Of a stretch of 64,000 bases of DNA, positions 16,234-25,032 are shown piece by piece. The DNA comes from Candidatus Thioglobus sp. Lineage in GTDB: Bacteria > Pseudomonadota > Gammaproteobacteria > PS1 > Pseudothioglobaceae. Location of the stretch: NCBI GenBank assembly GCA_028345055.1, contig JAOMCO010000004.1, positions 17,800-81,799 of the forward strand. Reading direction: 5' to 3'. The position numbers and the translations under genes were made by a program. Within the stretch, counting starts at the first letter, position 1. The number at the start of each line of letters is the position of its first letter. The notes below the pieces were generated by a model. The model had not been told where the DNA came from. It saw only the letters and a list, made by a program, of their open reading frames with translations, and made no database searches.

Positions 16234-18648
16234 ATGAAAGATCAGGCAAGGGTGGTTGTAATTGGAGGCGGCGTTGTTGGCTGCTCGATTCTTTTCCACC
16301 TTGCGAAAATGGGTTGGAAGGATGTCATTTTATTAGAGCGAGATGAGTTAACTTCGGGCTCTAGTTGGCATGCAGCTGGTTCATTTCATACAGTCAGTTC
16401 TGATCCTAATGTTTCTAAACTTCAAGATTACACAATCAATCTATACAAAGAAATTGAAGAGACCTCTGGCCATTCAATTAGTATGCACACAACTGGAGGT
16501 TACTACTTAGCCTCTAATCAGAATTGGCACGATTACCTAAAGCGAGAGCGATCGAATGCGAGATCATTGGGTTTAAATCAGGAGTTTGTCTCTCTGGATG
16601 AGGTGGTAGAAAAGCATCCATTAATTGATCCCAACCATTATGTTGCTGCCCTTTGGGATCCGTCTGATGGTGATATTGATCCTTCAGGAGTTGTCTACGC
16701 TTATGCAAAATCAGCTAGAGTTCATGGCGCAGAGTTTTATACGCATACCCCAGTTATAGAGACCAACCAAAGGTCAGATGGTTCGTGGGATGTTGTAACC
16801 CAAAAAGGGAATATTCATGCTGAGCATATAGTGAATGCAGGCGGTCTTTGGGCTCGTGAACTGGGCCGCATGTCTGGAATCCATTTGCCTGTAGTTCCAA
16901 TGGAGCATCACTACTTAATTACTGAAGAGATTGATCAAATTGCTAACTTGAAGGATGGGCAAAGACTGCCAAGTTGTATTGACTTCGAGGCCAATATTTA
17001 TACCCGTCAAGAAAGTACTGGCATGTTGCTGGGAACTTATGAACCTCGATCAACACCATGGTCTTTGGATGGAACACCACAAACATTTGGACATGATCTA
17101 TTGGAGCCTGACTTAGACCGAATTGCTGATCGGTTGGAGCTTGCATTTGAGAGAATTCCAGCACTGGGAACAGCAGGAATCAAGAATATTATAAATGGCC
17201 CATTTGTTTTCTCTCCTGATGGAAATCCGATGATTGGACCCGTTCCAGGCATGAAGAATTACTGGACTGCTGTTGGCGTCATGGCAGGTTTCTGCCAAGC
17301 GGGTGGCGTTGGTAAAACATTAGCCGAATGGATGATTGAGGGCGAGCCCTCAGTCGATGTTTGGGCAATGGATATCGCTCGCTTTGGAGATTTTGCAACG
17401 CCCGAATGGGGCGTGATTAAGTCTTCTGAAAATTATGAACGCCGTTTTGTAATGACCTTTCCTAATGAAACTCTTCCCAAAGGAAGACTTCAAAAAACTA
17501 CATCAATCTATGATCGTCTGACTCAAAAAGGCGCTGTATGGCAAGATACTTTTGGTCTTGAAAATGCGCTATGGTTTGCCAACTCACCAGAGGATGCCTA
17601 CGAAGATCCAACCTTTCAGAGATCAAGATCTCATGAGTATGTAGCTAAGGAGGTTGAAGCTGTGAGGGCTTCTGTTGGTGCAAGTGAGGTGGCTAACTTT
17701 GCTAACCATAAGTTTAGTGGTAAGGGCGCTAAAGCGTTTTTAAATAAGGTTCTAGCGGGTCGAATTCCAGGCCCCGGAAGAGTGAATCTGACACCCATGC
17801 TTTTAGAGAGTGGAAAGCTCAATGGTGACCTTACAGTGGCCTGTATTGATGAAGAAACCTACTATTTATTCGGCTCAAGCGTCGCTCAAAATATGCATCT
17901 TCGCTGGTTTGAAATGCATCTTGAGGGGGTTCAAGATGTTGATTATAAAAACATGACAGATGACTTTCACGGCATTGCAATATCAGGTCCAAAATCTCGT
18001 GAATTGTTATCAAGTCTCACCCGAGAAGATGTCAGTTCAGAGGCTTTTAAATTCAGAGATATCAGGGATACATATATAGCTGGCGTGCCGGCGCTCTGCA
18101 CCCGAATTTCATTTACAGGAGAGCTTGGCTATGAGATTTATGTGGCCCCTCAGTACCAGCTGAAACTCTTTGAGGCTATAGAAGAGGCTGGAGCAGATCT
18201 TGATCTCAAGTGGTTTGGCGGCAGAGCATTGATGTCTATGAGGCTTGAGAAGAGTTGGGGGGCATGGACCATGGATTTCAGACCTGACTTTACAATAATG
18301 GAGTCAGGACTTGATTTCTTTGTGGACTGGGATAAAGATTTTATAGGTAAAAAAGCAGCTTTAGCTGAGAAAAAAATTGGCTCAAGCAAAAAGCTTTCAG
18401 TGATTCAAATTGATACTGAAACCGATGTCAGTGGTGACGAGGCAGTAATGCATAATGGGGAGTGTGTTTCCTATATTACTTCAGGGGGTTATGGTCATTC
18501 GGTTAAACAATCACTTGCGATGACCTATCTTCCAGTTGAATTAATTGACTCCAATTTAAAACTTGAAGTAGAGATATTGGGAGAGTTCCGAGAGGCATCC
18601 ATTGTTATGGAGCCCCTTTATGATCCATCTGGATCTAAAATGAGGTAA
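16234..18648 (+). CDS. FAD- and folate-dependent dimethylglycine/sarcosine dehydrogenase-like demethylase
   Basis: An 804-residue two-domain enzyme. Residues 1-400 are a DAO-type FAD domain with GGGVVGCSILFHLA and SGSSWHAAG, in which His46 is the position of the covalent FAD His in mitochondrial DMGDH. Residues about 430-800 are a GcvT-type tetrahydrofolate-binding domain (SFTGELGYEIY near 625). Family members oxidise an N-methyl group and hand the formaldehyde unit to folate as 5,10-methylene-THF. The gene lies between an MttB homologue and dddP (17-bp gap), so it probably takes the dimethyl or monomethyl amine left by the first demethylation. Dimethylglycine, sarcosine or N-methylproline are all possible. 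Confidence 0.9.
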   Translation: MKDQARVVVIGGGVVGCSILFHLAKMGWKDVILLERDELTSGSSWHAAGSFHTVSSDPNVSKLQDYTINLYKEIEETSGHSISMHTTGGYYLASNQNWHDYLKRERSNARSLGLNQEFVSLDEVVEKHPLIDPNHYVAALWDPSDGDIDPSGVVYAYAKSARVHGAEFYTHTPVIETNQRSDGSWDVVTQKGNIHAEHIVNAGGLWARELGRMSGIHLPVVPMEHHYLITEEIDQIANLKDGQRLPSCIDFEANIYTRQESTGMLLGTYEPRSTPWSLDGTPQTFGHDLLEPDLDRIADRLELAFERIPALGTAGIKNIINGPFVFSPDGNPMIGPVPGMKNYWTAVGVMAGFCQAGGVGKTLAEWMIEGEPSVDVWAMDIARFGDFATPEWGVIKSSENYERRFVMTFPNETLPKGRLQKTTSIYDRLTQKGAVWQDTFGLENALWFANSPEDAYEDPTFQRSRSHEYVAKEVEAVRASVGASEVANFANHKFSGKGAKAFLNKVLAGRIPGPGRVNLTPMLLESGKLNGDLTVACIDEETYYLFGSSVAQNMHLRWFEMHLEGVQDVDYKNMTDDFHGIAISGPKSRELLSSLTREDVSSEAFKFRDIRDTYIAGVPALCTRISFTGELGYEIYVAPQYQLKLFEAIEEAGADLDLKWFGGRALMSMRLEKSWGAWTMDFRPDFTIMESGLDFFVDWDKDFIGKKAALAEKKIGSSKKLSVIQIDTETDVSGDEAVMHNGECVSYITSGGYGHSVKQSLAMTYLPVELIDSNLKLEVEILGEFREASIVMEPLYDPSGSKMR

Positions 18649-18665
18649 AGATTGAGGAGTATTAA

Positions 18666-19982
18666 ATGAGTTTTACAGCAGCTAAAAGACATCAATCAAA
18701 GATAGGCTCTCGCCTAAAAGGTGAAGAGGATATTTATAGTCTAAATAAACATGCACTTGGCCCAGGAGAGCTTGCCGAGTCTGAATGGCTCAAGGCAGGT
18801 TTGGCCAATCCTGATATGACTAAAATTAGGGAGTATCGACTCAAAAGAGTTCGAGAAAAACTTGTTGAATATGACTGTGCTGGCATCCTACTCTACGACC
18901 CATTAAATATTCGCTATGCAACTGACAGCACAAACATGTCATTATGGACCTCTCACAATGCTGCTCGTTACGCGCTTGTCATGACTGAAGGGCCTGTCAT
19001 TATTTTTGAGTTTGATGCTCATGAATTTCTTTCAAATCACAACCCGTTAATTACTGAAGTCAGACATGCAGTGACATATTTATATTTTACGGCTGGAGAT
19101 AAAAGCAAAGAGAGAGCAAATATATGGGCATCTGAAATTGTTGACATAGTCAAGGAGCATGGCAAAGGAAATAAAAGATTGGCTCTGGATCACTGCGCAC
19201 CTGAAGGAATTCACGAGCTCCAGTCAAATGGCCTTGAACTTGCAAATGGTGAAGAGATTATGGAACTTGCTAGGCTCATTAAGTCAGAAGATGAGATGGC
19301 AGCTATGCGGCGCTCAATCTTTTCATGTGAAAAGTCAATGGAGCTGATGCGAAATCATTTTAAGCCAGGAATAACTGAGCAAGAGCTTTGGAGTCGGTTT
19401 CAAATGGAGGCTATTTCAAGGGGGGCAGAGTGGATTGAGACGAGGCTACTTGCTTCAGGACCTAGAGCAAACCCTTGGTATCAGGAGTGCTCTTCTCGCC
19501 CCATACTGAGTGGTGAGCTAATGGGTTTTGATACTGATTTGGTTGGTTCTTATGGGTACTGTACTGATATGTCTAGGACATGGCTATGTGGTGAGGAGAA
19601 GCCGACTGATGAGCAAAAAGAAATCTATACTATGGGTTACGAACAAATTCAAAATAATATAGAGTTGTTAAAACCAGGCACAACTTTTAAAGAGTTAACA
19701 CTTAATTCCAAGGAGTACCCTAAAGATGAGTTTCGCCATTACTCAGTCCTTTTCCATGGTGTAGGCTTGTGTGATGAATTTCCAGCGATACCATTTAGCT
19801 GGGAGCTAAATGAAAACAGTTTTGATGGAGTTCTAAAGTCTGGGATGGTCTTGTGTGTTGAGACCTATGTTGGCCGTTATACTGGAGGGCCAGGCGTCAA
19901 GCTTGAGGAGCAAGTGCTAATCACCACTAATGGGTATGAACTTTTGACGAGATATCCATTTGAATCAGATTTACTGCTTTAA
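18666..19982 (+). CDS. dddP: DddP-type DMSP lyase (M24 metallopeptidase fold)
   Basis: A 438-residue M24-fold protein whose whole length matches DddP as I remember it, for instance DPLNIRYATDSTNM, EWIETRLLASGPR-NPW and HGVGLCDE. The six metal ligands of Ruegeria/Roseobacter DddP (D295, D297, D307, H371, E406, E421) correspond to D289, D291, D301, H364, E399 and E414 here. The residues described as catalytic, Tyr366 and Asp377, correspond to Tyr359 and Asp370. DddP cleaves dimethylsulfoniopropionate to DMS and acrylate in the cytoplasm. The gene is 17 bp after the DMGDH-like gene and 5 bp before an alcohol dehydrogenase. No recognisable acrylate genes (acuI, acuN, prpE) are in the window. Confidence 0.87.
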   Translation: MSFTAAKRHQSKIGSRLKGEEDIYSLNKHALGPGELAESEWLKAGLANPDMTKIREYRLKRVREKLVEYDCAGILLYDPLNIRYATDSTNMSLWTSHNAARYALVMTEGPVIIFEFDAHEFLSNHNPLITEVRHAVTYLYFTAGDKSKERANIWASEIVDIVKEHGKGNKRLALDHCAPEGIHELQSNGLELANGEEIMELARLIKSEDEMAAMRRSIFSCEKSMELMRNHFKPGITEQELWSRFQMEAISRGAEWIETRLLASGPRANPWYQECSSRPILSGELMGFDTDLVGSYGYCTDMSRTWLCGEEKPTDEQKEIYTMGYEQIQNNIELLKPGTTFKELTLNSKEYPKDEFRHYSVLFHGVGLCDEFPAIPFSWELNENSFDGVLKSGMVLCVETYVGRYTGGPGVKLEEQVLITTNGYELLTRYPFESDLLL

Positions 19983-19987
19983 TTAAC

Positions 19988-21064
19988 ATGAGCACTATCC
20001 CCGCAAAAATGAGCGCAGTTTTAACAACTGGCCATGGCGGGTTTGAGGTACTTAAATTCAGCGATGATGTAAAAGTTCCTCAGCCAAGTTCCGATCAAGT
20101 ACTGATTAAAGTATTAGGTGCAGGCATTAACAATACTGATATAAATACCCGAACAGCATGGTACTCAAAGTCAGTTAGTGATGAAACCAGCGCAGAGAAC
20201 TCTCAAGGAAAAGATGATGACGGTAGCTGGTCAGGTGAACCTTTAGAATTCCCGATTATTCAGGGTGCAGATTGCTGTGGTGAAATCGTTGCTGTTGGAG
20301 ATGATATTGATGTTGGACGAATCGGTGAGAGAGTTTTGGTTAGAACGATGCAGCAGTATGCAGTGGATTACAGGCCTTATGAATGCTGGACGATGGGTTC
20401 AGAGTGTGATGGAGCTTTTGCAGAATACATGGTTGCATTTAGTGATGAAAGTTTTAAGATTGAAAGTAATTGGTCGAATGCAGAGCTGGCATCGATTCCA
20501 TGTGCCTACTCGACAGCAGAAAATCTACTTGAACGTTCAGATGTTAAAGAGGGTGAGGTTGTTCTCATAACTGGAGCTTCTGGAGGTGTTGGTTCAGCTG
20601 CCATTCAGCTGGCTAAGAGACGAGGTGCTAGAGTAGTAGCTATAGCTAGCGAAGCTAAGTTAGGAGCAGTTAGCGATATAGGAGCAGATGAGGTCATTCA
20701 TAGAGAAGATAAATTAATAGACTCGATAGAAAACGAAACTATTGATGTTGTAATTGACCTGGTGGCTGGAAGAAATTGGGGTTATCTGCTAGATGTTTTA
20801 AAAAAAGGTGGAAGATATGCTGCTGCTGGTGCAATTGCAGGACCAATAGTTGAACTTGATGTTAGGACTCTTTACTTAAAGGATTTGGTATTGATTGGTT
20901 GTACGTTTCAAGACCGAGAAGTCTTTCAAAATTTAATTGGATACATCGAAAGAAATGAAATTAAGCCTCTAGTTTCCAAGACTTATCCATTAAAAAATAT
21001 TATTGATGCTCAAAAAGACTTTGTAACAAAAAAGTATGTGGGTAAGCTGGTTCTTTTGCCCTAA
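19988..21064 (+). CDS. Medium-chain (zinc-type / quinone-oxidoreductase-like) dehydrogenase
   Basis: A 358-residue MDR-superfamily protein. The GroES-like N-terminal domain (GAGINNTDIN, QGADCCGEIVAVGDD) is followed by a Rossmann domain (TGASGGVGSAAIQLAKRRGA). The structural-zinc Cys cluster of classical alcohol dehydrogenases is absent, so it resembles quinone oxidoreductase / enoyl reductase types. It begins 5 bp after dddP and its TAA overlaps the ATG of the next gene. An AcuI-like acryloyl-CoA reductase role would suit a DddP neighbour, but its N-terminus does not look like AcuI. Substrate not assigned. Confidence 0.88.
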   Translation: MSTIPAKMSAVLTTGHGGFEVLKFSDDVKVPQPSSDQVLIKVLGAGINNTDINTRTAWYSKSVSDETSAENSQGKDDDGSWSGEPLEFPIIQGADCCGEIVAVGDDIDVGRIGERVLVRTMQQYAVDYRPYECWTMGSECDGAFAEYMVAFSDESFKIESNWSNAELASIPCAYSTAENLLERSDVKEGEVVLITGASGGVGSAAIQLAKRRGARVVAIASEAKLGAVSDIGADEVIHREDKLIDSIENETIDVVIDLVAGRNWGYLLDVLKKGGRYAAAGAIAGPIVELDVRTLYLKDLVLIGCTFQDREVFQNLIGYIERNEIKPLVSKTYPLKNIIDAQKDFVTKKYVGKLVLLP

Positions 21065-22174
21065 TGAAGATTAAGCAAATAGATGTTTTTCAAGTAGATC
21101 TCCCTTATTCTGGAGGAATTTATCACTTATCAGGTGGGCGAGAATATTCTGTTTTTGATTCCACAATTGTTCGAGTTATAACTGATTCAGGTATTGAAGG
21201 TTGGGGCGAAAGTACTCCTTTTGGTTCGAATTACATTGCAGCTCATGCGAAGGGAGTTCGTGCGGGGATTGAAGAGATTGCTCCTACTTTATTGGGAAAA
21301 GATCCTAGGCAATTAGACCGTATCAATGAAGTAATGGACAATGCTCTAATTGGGCACAATCATGCAAAAACGCCACTAGATGTTGCTTGCTGGGATATTT
21401 TTGGAAAGTCAGTGGAGATGCCTGTTTGTGACCTGTTAGGTGGAAACACTAATGAGCCGTTACCTTTAATTTCTTCAATTTATGCAGGCACTCCAGATGA
21501 TATGAGAGAGCGAGTGAAAAGACATCGGGATTTAGGATATCGAGGGCACTCGGTAAAACTTGGAGATGATCCTCACATTAATGCAAATAGAATTGAAGAA
21601 TGTTTAGCAGATAGAAAGAAAGGAGAGTATTTTATTGTTGATGCAAATGGAGGGCTCACTGTCGAATCTGCATTAAGATTATTGAGTATTCTTCCAAGTG
21701 GATTGGATTTTATATTAGAGGCTCCATGTTCAACTTGGCGAGAAACCCTCTCTCTAAGAAGGCGGACCTCAGTGCCAATTATTTGGGATGAACTCGCTCT
21801 TTATGAAGAAGATATTCTTCAGATTGTCTCTGAAGATGGTGCTGAAGGTATAGGGTTAAAAATCTCAAAAAAATGGTGGTTTGACGAAGTGTCGAAGACA
21901 AAGAGATATTTGTTTTGCAGCAGGTTATACAATGAGTGTTCAAGATACAACTGGCTCTGATATTGCATTTGCAGCTATTGTTCATTTAGGTCAGACACTT
22001 CCAAAAAAATATCTTCGATGTATTCTTGACTGTAGAGACATGGTCTCAATCAAAACTGCAGATGGAGATTTTGATGTTGTTAATGGATTCGTATCTGCTC
22101 CAAAAACATTTGGTTTAGGAGTTACTCCGCGTCTTGATGTTTTAGGTGAACCGATACTTAGCTATCAAAACTAA
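21064..22174 (+). pseudogene. Enolase-superfamily (mandelate-racemase subgroup) enzyme, split by a +1 frameshift
   Basis: Read as one protein of about 369 residues this is an MR-subgroup enolase, closest in feel to cis-3-hydroxyproline dehydratase / hydroxyproline-betaine epimerase (opening KIKQIDVFQVDLPYSGG). Metal-ligand segments FIVDANGG, FILEAPC and IIWDE are intact. The frame breaks in a run of seven A at 21867-21873: frame 1 ends at 21960, while the expected GGLTKCRRQRDIC continues in the next frame to 22174. Six A would restore it. This may be a real mutation, a sequencing indel, or A-run slippage that still yields full-length product. The ATG overlaps the upstream stop (TAATG), so it belongs to the dddP operon. 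Confidence 0.85.
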
Positions 22175-22176
22175 AG

Positions 22177-23529
22177 TTATTTTTCTTTGCCTGCCCTAAG
22201 CTCTTTCCAACGCATGTAGCTATTTACTCCAAGCCACATGAATGGTTTCGGCATTAGCTTTTTAGGCACTTCTTCATCAACAAAGTCGGGCACCAGGCTA
22301 TTAATAGTGCCAGTAATTTTTTCAGCAGTTATTATACCGATCGCTGTTCCTTTTGCAGTTCCTAGTCCATTTTGACAGCAAGCAGAATAGACGCCGTCAT
22401 CGACCTCACCTTGAGCAAAAACATTGTTAAGACTTAGGCAAAGCCTTCCTCCCCATGAATATTCCATAGACACTTTTTCAAGCATAGGAAAGCGAGCTTT
22501 AAATGATTCATCATGACTTTTAGTAGCTGAAACCATAAATGAATCTGAGGCCTCCATGCTTGGATTATATGACCACCTATTTCTAACTAAAATTCTACTA
22601 CCCCCCATTCCAGAAATTCGTCTTACTGATGAGCCCATAGCATCAGCTGAAGTTAATCCCCACTCTTGAGACCCGCCCAGTATGTTAGATTCATCTGAGG
22701 TCAGCTCTCTTGTTAAAGATGAGTAGGTAAAAATAGTCATGAGCCTATTCTGAAAGTATCCAAATCGCTCAACTAATCCGTTAACTGCTAATATAACTTT
22801 TGGACTTGATATTGACCCGAGGCTGGTTTTAGCTTTCCAAACCTTTTCTCCATCATGCCTTCCTTCATCTTCAAGGGAGATGACTGGAGAATTTTCGTAG
22901 ATGGTTACATTCGAGTTGTTAGAGACACCATTTGCTAGTCTCTGGATGTATAGTGCAGGCTGAAGCATGGCTGTTCCTGGGGTCCATAGGCCATTTATGT
23001 AGTAATCAATCCCAGTAAGATCTTTCATTTCTTGGGCGTCAAGCATTTTGTAACTTTCACTTGTCTTGTCTAAATGCTTAGCATAATCTGTATTGAATTT
23101 CATTCCTTTTTTTGTTGCTGCTGCGTTCGTTTTTCCAACAAGTTGAATTGCTTCAGGCGGCATTTCGTATTCTTCTGAAGCATTCTTGGCAAATTCAATT
23201 GCAGAGCGATTAATAAGGGTTTGCTCGCGGTCTTTTTCGAGACTACCAAGGTAATCATCCGAGGCCAAGTTATGAGGTAGATCAATCATAAAGCCCGAGT
23301 TTCTCCCTGCGGGACCTTCTGAGATTTCACAGGCTTCGAGTACAGCAATTTTTGCCTCTGTATTGATTTGATTCAAGCGCCTGGCTGCAGATAGGCCAGC
23401 AAAGCCACCCCCGATAATCAAGTAATCTACATTGGTATTTTCAGAGAGCTTTGGATTAACCTTTCTTTTATGAAGGATTTCTTTCCAGCCTGTATCTCCA
23501 GGATTTTGAGGTAGCTTAATCTTATCCAT
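22177..23529 (-). CDS. DadA-like FAD-dependent amine/amino-acid oxidoreductase
   Basis: A 450-residue DAO-type flavoprotein with an N-terminal GGGFAGLSAARRL motif near residue 40 and the second FAD segment GRNSGFMIDLPH near 80. The C-terminal YSACCQNGLGTAKGTA loop is typical of the puuB/ordL-like branch. It oxidises a C-N bond, giving an imine or aldehyde. It is the last gene of the operon mttB2-SDR-SDR-oxidase, 8 bp after the SDR, and converges with the enolase gene with 2 bp between stops. A cyclic or N-methyl amino acid substrate would fit; not proven. Confidence 0.88.
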   Translation of the reverse strand: MDKIKLPQNPGDTGWKEILHKRKVNPKLSENTNVDYLIIGGGFAGLSAARRLNQINTEAKIAVLEACEISEGPAGRNSGFMIDLPHNLASDDYLGSLEKDREQTLINRSAIEFAKNASEEYEMPPEAIQLVGKTNAAATKKGMKFNTDYAKHLDKTSESYKMLDAQEMKDLTGIDYYINGLWTPGTAMLQPALYIQRLANGVSNNSNVTIYENSPVISLEDEGRHDGEKVWKAKTSLGSISSPKVILAVNGLVERFGYFQNRLMTIFTYSSLTRELTSDESNILGGSQEWGLTSADAMGSSVRRISGMGGSRILVRNRWSYNPSMEASDSFMVSATKSHDESFKARFPMLEKVSMEYSWGGRLCLSLNNVFAQGEVDDGVYSACCQNGLGTAKGTAIGIITAEKITGTINSLVPDFVDEEVPKKLMPKPFMWLGVNSYMRWKELRAGKEK

Positions 23530-23537
23530 TGCTTCCC

Positions 23538-24284
23538 CTATGATTTTGGCAGACTAATCTTTGCCATCCTTCCTCCATCGACAGTGTAAACCTGCCCGGT
23601 GACAAAACTTGATTCTGATGATGCAAGCCAAGAGACCAAGGAGGCAACCTCATCTGCTTTACCTGTTCTATTAAGGGGATGTATATTGCCAATATTATTT
23701 CTAAAATGTTCTGAATCTGGCATTGAATTAATAAATTCTTCGTTTAGCTCGGTATCTATCCATCCTGGGGCGACTGCATTGCATCTAACACCATCCTTTC
23801 CATGGTCAATTGCTATTGCTCTTGTTAGGCCATGAAGTCCAGCTTTACTTGAGCAGTAAGCTGTATGGTTTGGGTTAGCCCCGATTCCTTCAATTGAGCC
23901 AATATTGATAATACAGCCTTTAGATTTAATGAGAAATGGCATACAAAATTTAGCTAATAGAAAAGGAGCGGTTAGATTAACTGCTAAAGTTTGATTCCAA
24001 TTTTCAAGAGAAGTATCTTGTATAGAGGATTCATGCATGATTCCAGCATTGTTAATCAAAACATCAATGCGAGCATACTTTTCAATGATTTCATTTATGC
24101 TTTTGTGGCAGTCTTGCTCATTGCTTAAATCACACCCAAAAGAATCAAATAATTTTGAATTACCTCGTTGAATGGCACAAATTATTGCTCCTTCTTTCTG
24201 AAGACGCATAGCACAGGCTAGACCAATTCCTCTAGTGGCTCCAGTAATAACAATAATTTTATTAGTAAACGGCTTTTCCACCAT
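23538..24284 (-). CDS. Short-chain dehydrogenase/reductase (SDR)
   Basis: A 248-residue SDR: TGATRGIGLA cofactor motif, NNAG, catalytic Tyr-Lys in YCSSK and the YTVDGG end. It overlaps the end of the preceding SDR gene by 23 bp, so the two are translationally coupled and may form one oxidoreductase pair. It is about 30% similar by eye to the neighbour, so not a recent duplicate. Likely a hydroxy-acid or ketone reductase on the same substrate. Confidence 0.9.
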   Translation of the reverse strand: MVEKPFTNKIIVITGATRGIGLACAMRLQKEGAIICAIQRGNSKLFDSFGCDLSNEQDCHKSINEIIEKYARIDVLINNAGIMHESSIQDTSLENWNQTLAVNLTAPFLLAKFCMPFLIKSKGCIINIGSIEGIGANPNHTAYCSSKAGLHGLTRAIAIDHGKDGVRCNAVAPGWIDTELNEEFINSMPDSEHFRNNIGNIHPLNRTGKADEVASLVSWLASSESSFVTGQVYTVDGGRMAKISLPKS

Positions 24285-25029
24285 TAATCTCCACTAAGGA
24301 TCCACAAATGTATCGAGCTTCATCTGAACTTAAAAAAGCCACAACATCTGCAATTTCATCTGGTTCAGCTATACGACCTATTGGGACAGATTGATTTAAT
24401 TCATCAAGAGCATCATCAGGATTTAAACCTCTAATTTTAAAACCAGTTCTTAGCATTGGAGTATTGACCTCATTTGGACATACCGCATTGATTCGAATAT
24501 TTTGATGTGCGTGATCTCTTCCAAGACATTTTGTCATTGCTGCAAGGGCCCCTTTTGTTGTACAGTAAATTAGATGATTAGGTCCAGGATTGATGCCCCA
24601 GCATGATGATATGTTAACAATAGAGCCACCACCAGCTGCAGCCATTATAGGGATTGCTGCTCTAATCAATCTAAAGGGAGCTTCAACATTTATTTTCATT
24701 GATAGCTCATAATCTTCATCATTAGTTTGAGTGATATCACCACGTCGCATCAATCCAGCATTGTTAATAAGAATATCAATACTGCCAAGTTTTTCTTTAA
24801 CCATTATTGCAATATTATCACAATATTTTTTATCTAAGAGGTCACCAGGAAAAACCATTGCCTTGCCATTATTATGGTTGATCTCATGGGCTAGTTTATT
24901 TGCTTGCTCCTCGTCTTTATCAGCAATTGCCAGAGTCATTCCTCTCTCAGCAAATTTAGTTACTATAGATTTTCCAATGCCACCAGTAGCACCAGTCACA
25001 AGAACAACATTTGATTTATCTTTATCCAT
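24262..25029 (-). CDS. Short-chain dehydrogenase/reductase (SDR)
   Basis: A 255-residue SDR with TGATGGIGKS, NNAG, Ser in NISSCWG, YCTTK and a VEINGG tail. It starts 3 bp after the stop of the MttB homologue and overlaps the next SDR by 23 bp. The unusual Trp after the catalytic Ser (SSCWG) is also seen in some SDRs acting on larger substrates. Substrate unknown. Confidence 0.9.
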   Translation of the reverse strand: MDKDKSNVVLVTGATGGIGKSIVTKFAERGMTLAIADKDEEQANKLAHEINHNNGKAMVFPGDLLDKKYCDNIAIMVKEKLGSIDILINNAGLMRRGDITQTNDEDYELSMKINVEAPFRLIRAAIPIMAAAGGGSIVNISSCWGINPGPNHLIYCTTKGALAAMTKCLGRDHAHQNIRINAVCPNEVNTPMLRTGFKIRGLNPDDALDELNQSVPIGRIAEPDEIADVVAFLSSDEARYICGSLVEINGGKAVY

Positions 25030-25032
25030 AGT

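Noticed and set aside
16234..18648. DmdA-type DMSP demethylase because of its GcvT domain
   Set aside because: The protein has a full FAD oxidase domain in front, with the covalent-FAD His, as in DMGDH/sarcosine dehydrogenases; DmdA is a single GcvT-fold protein.
19988..21064. AcuI acryloyl-CoA reductase next to dddP
   Set aside because: Same superfamily, but the N-terminal sequence and length do not look like AcuI; I leave the substrate open.
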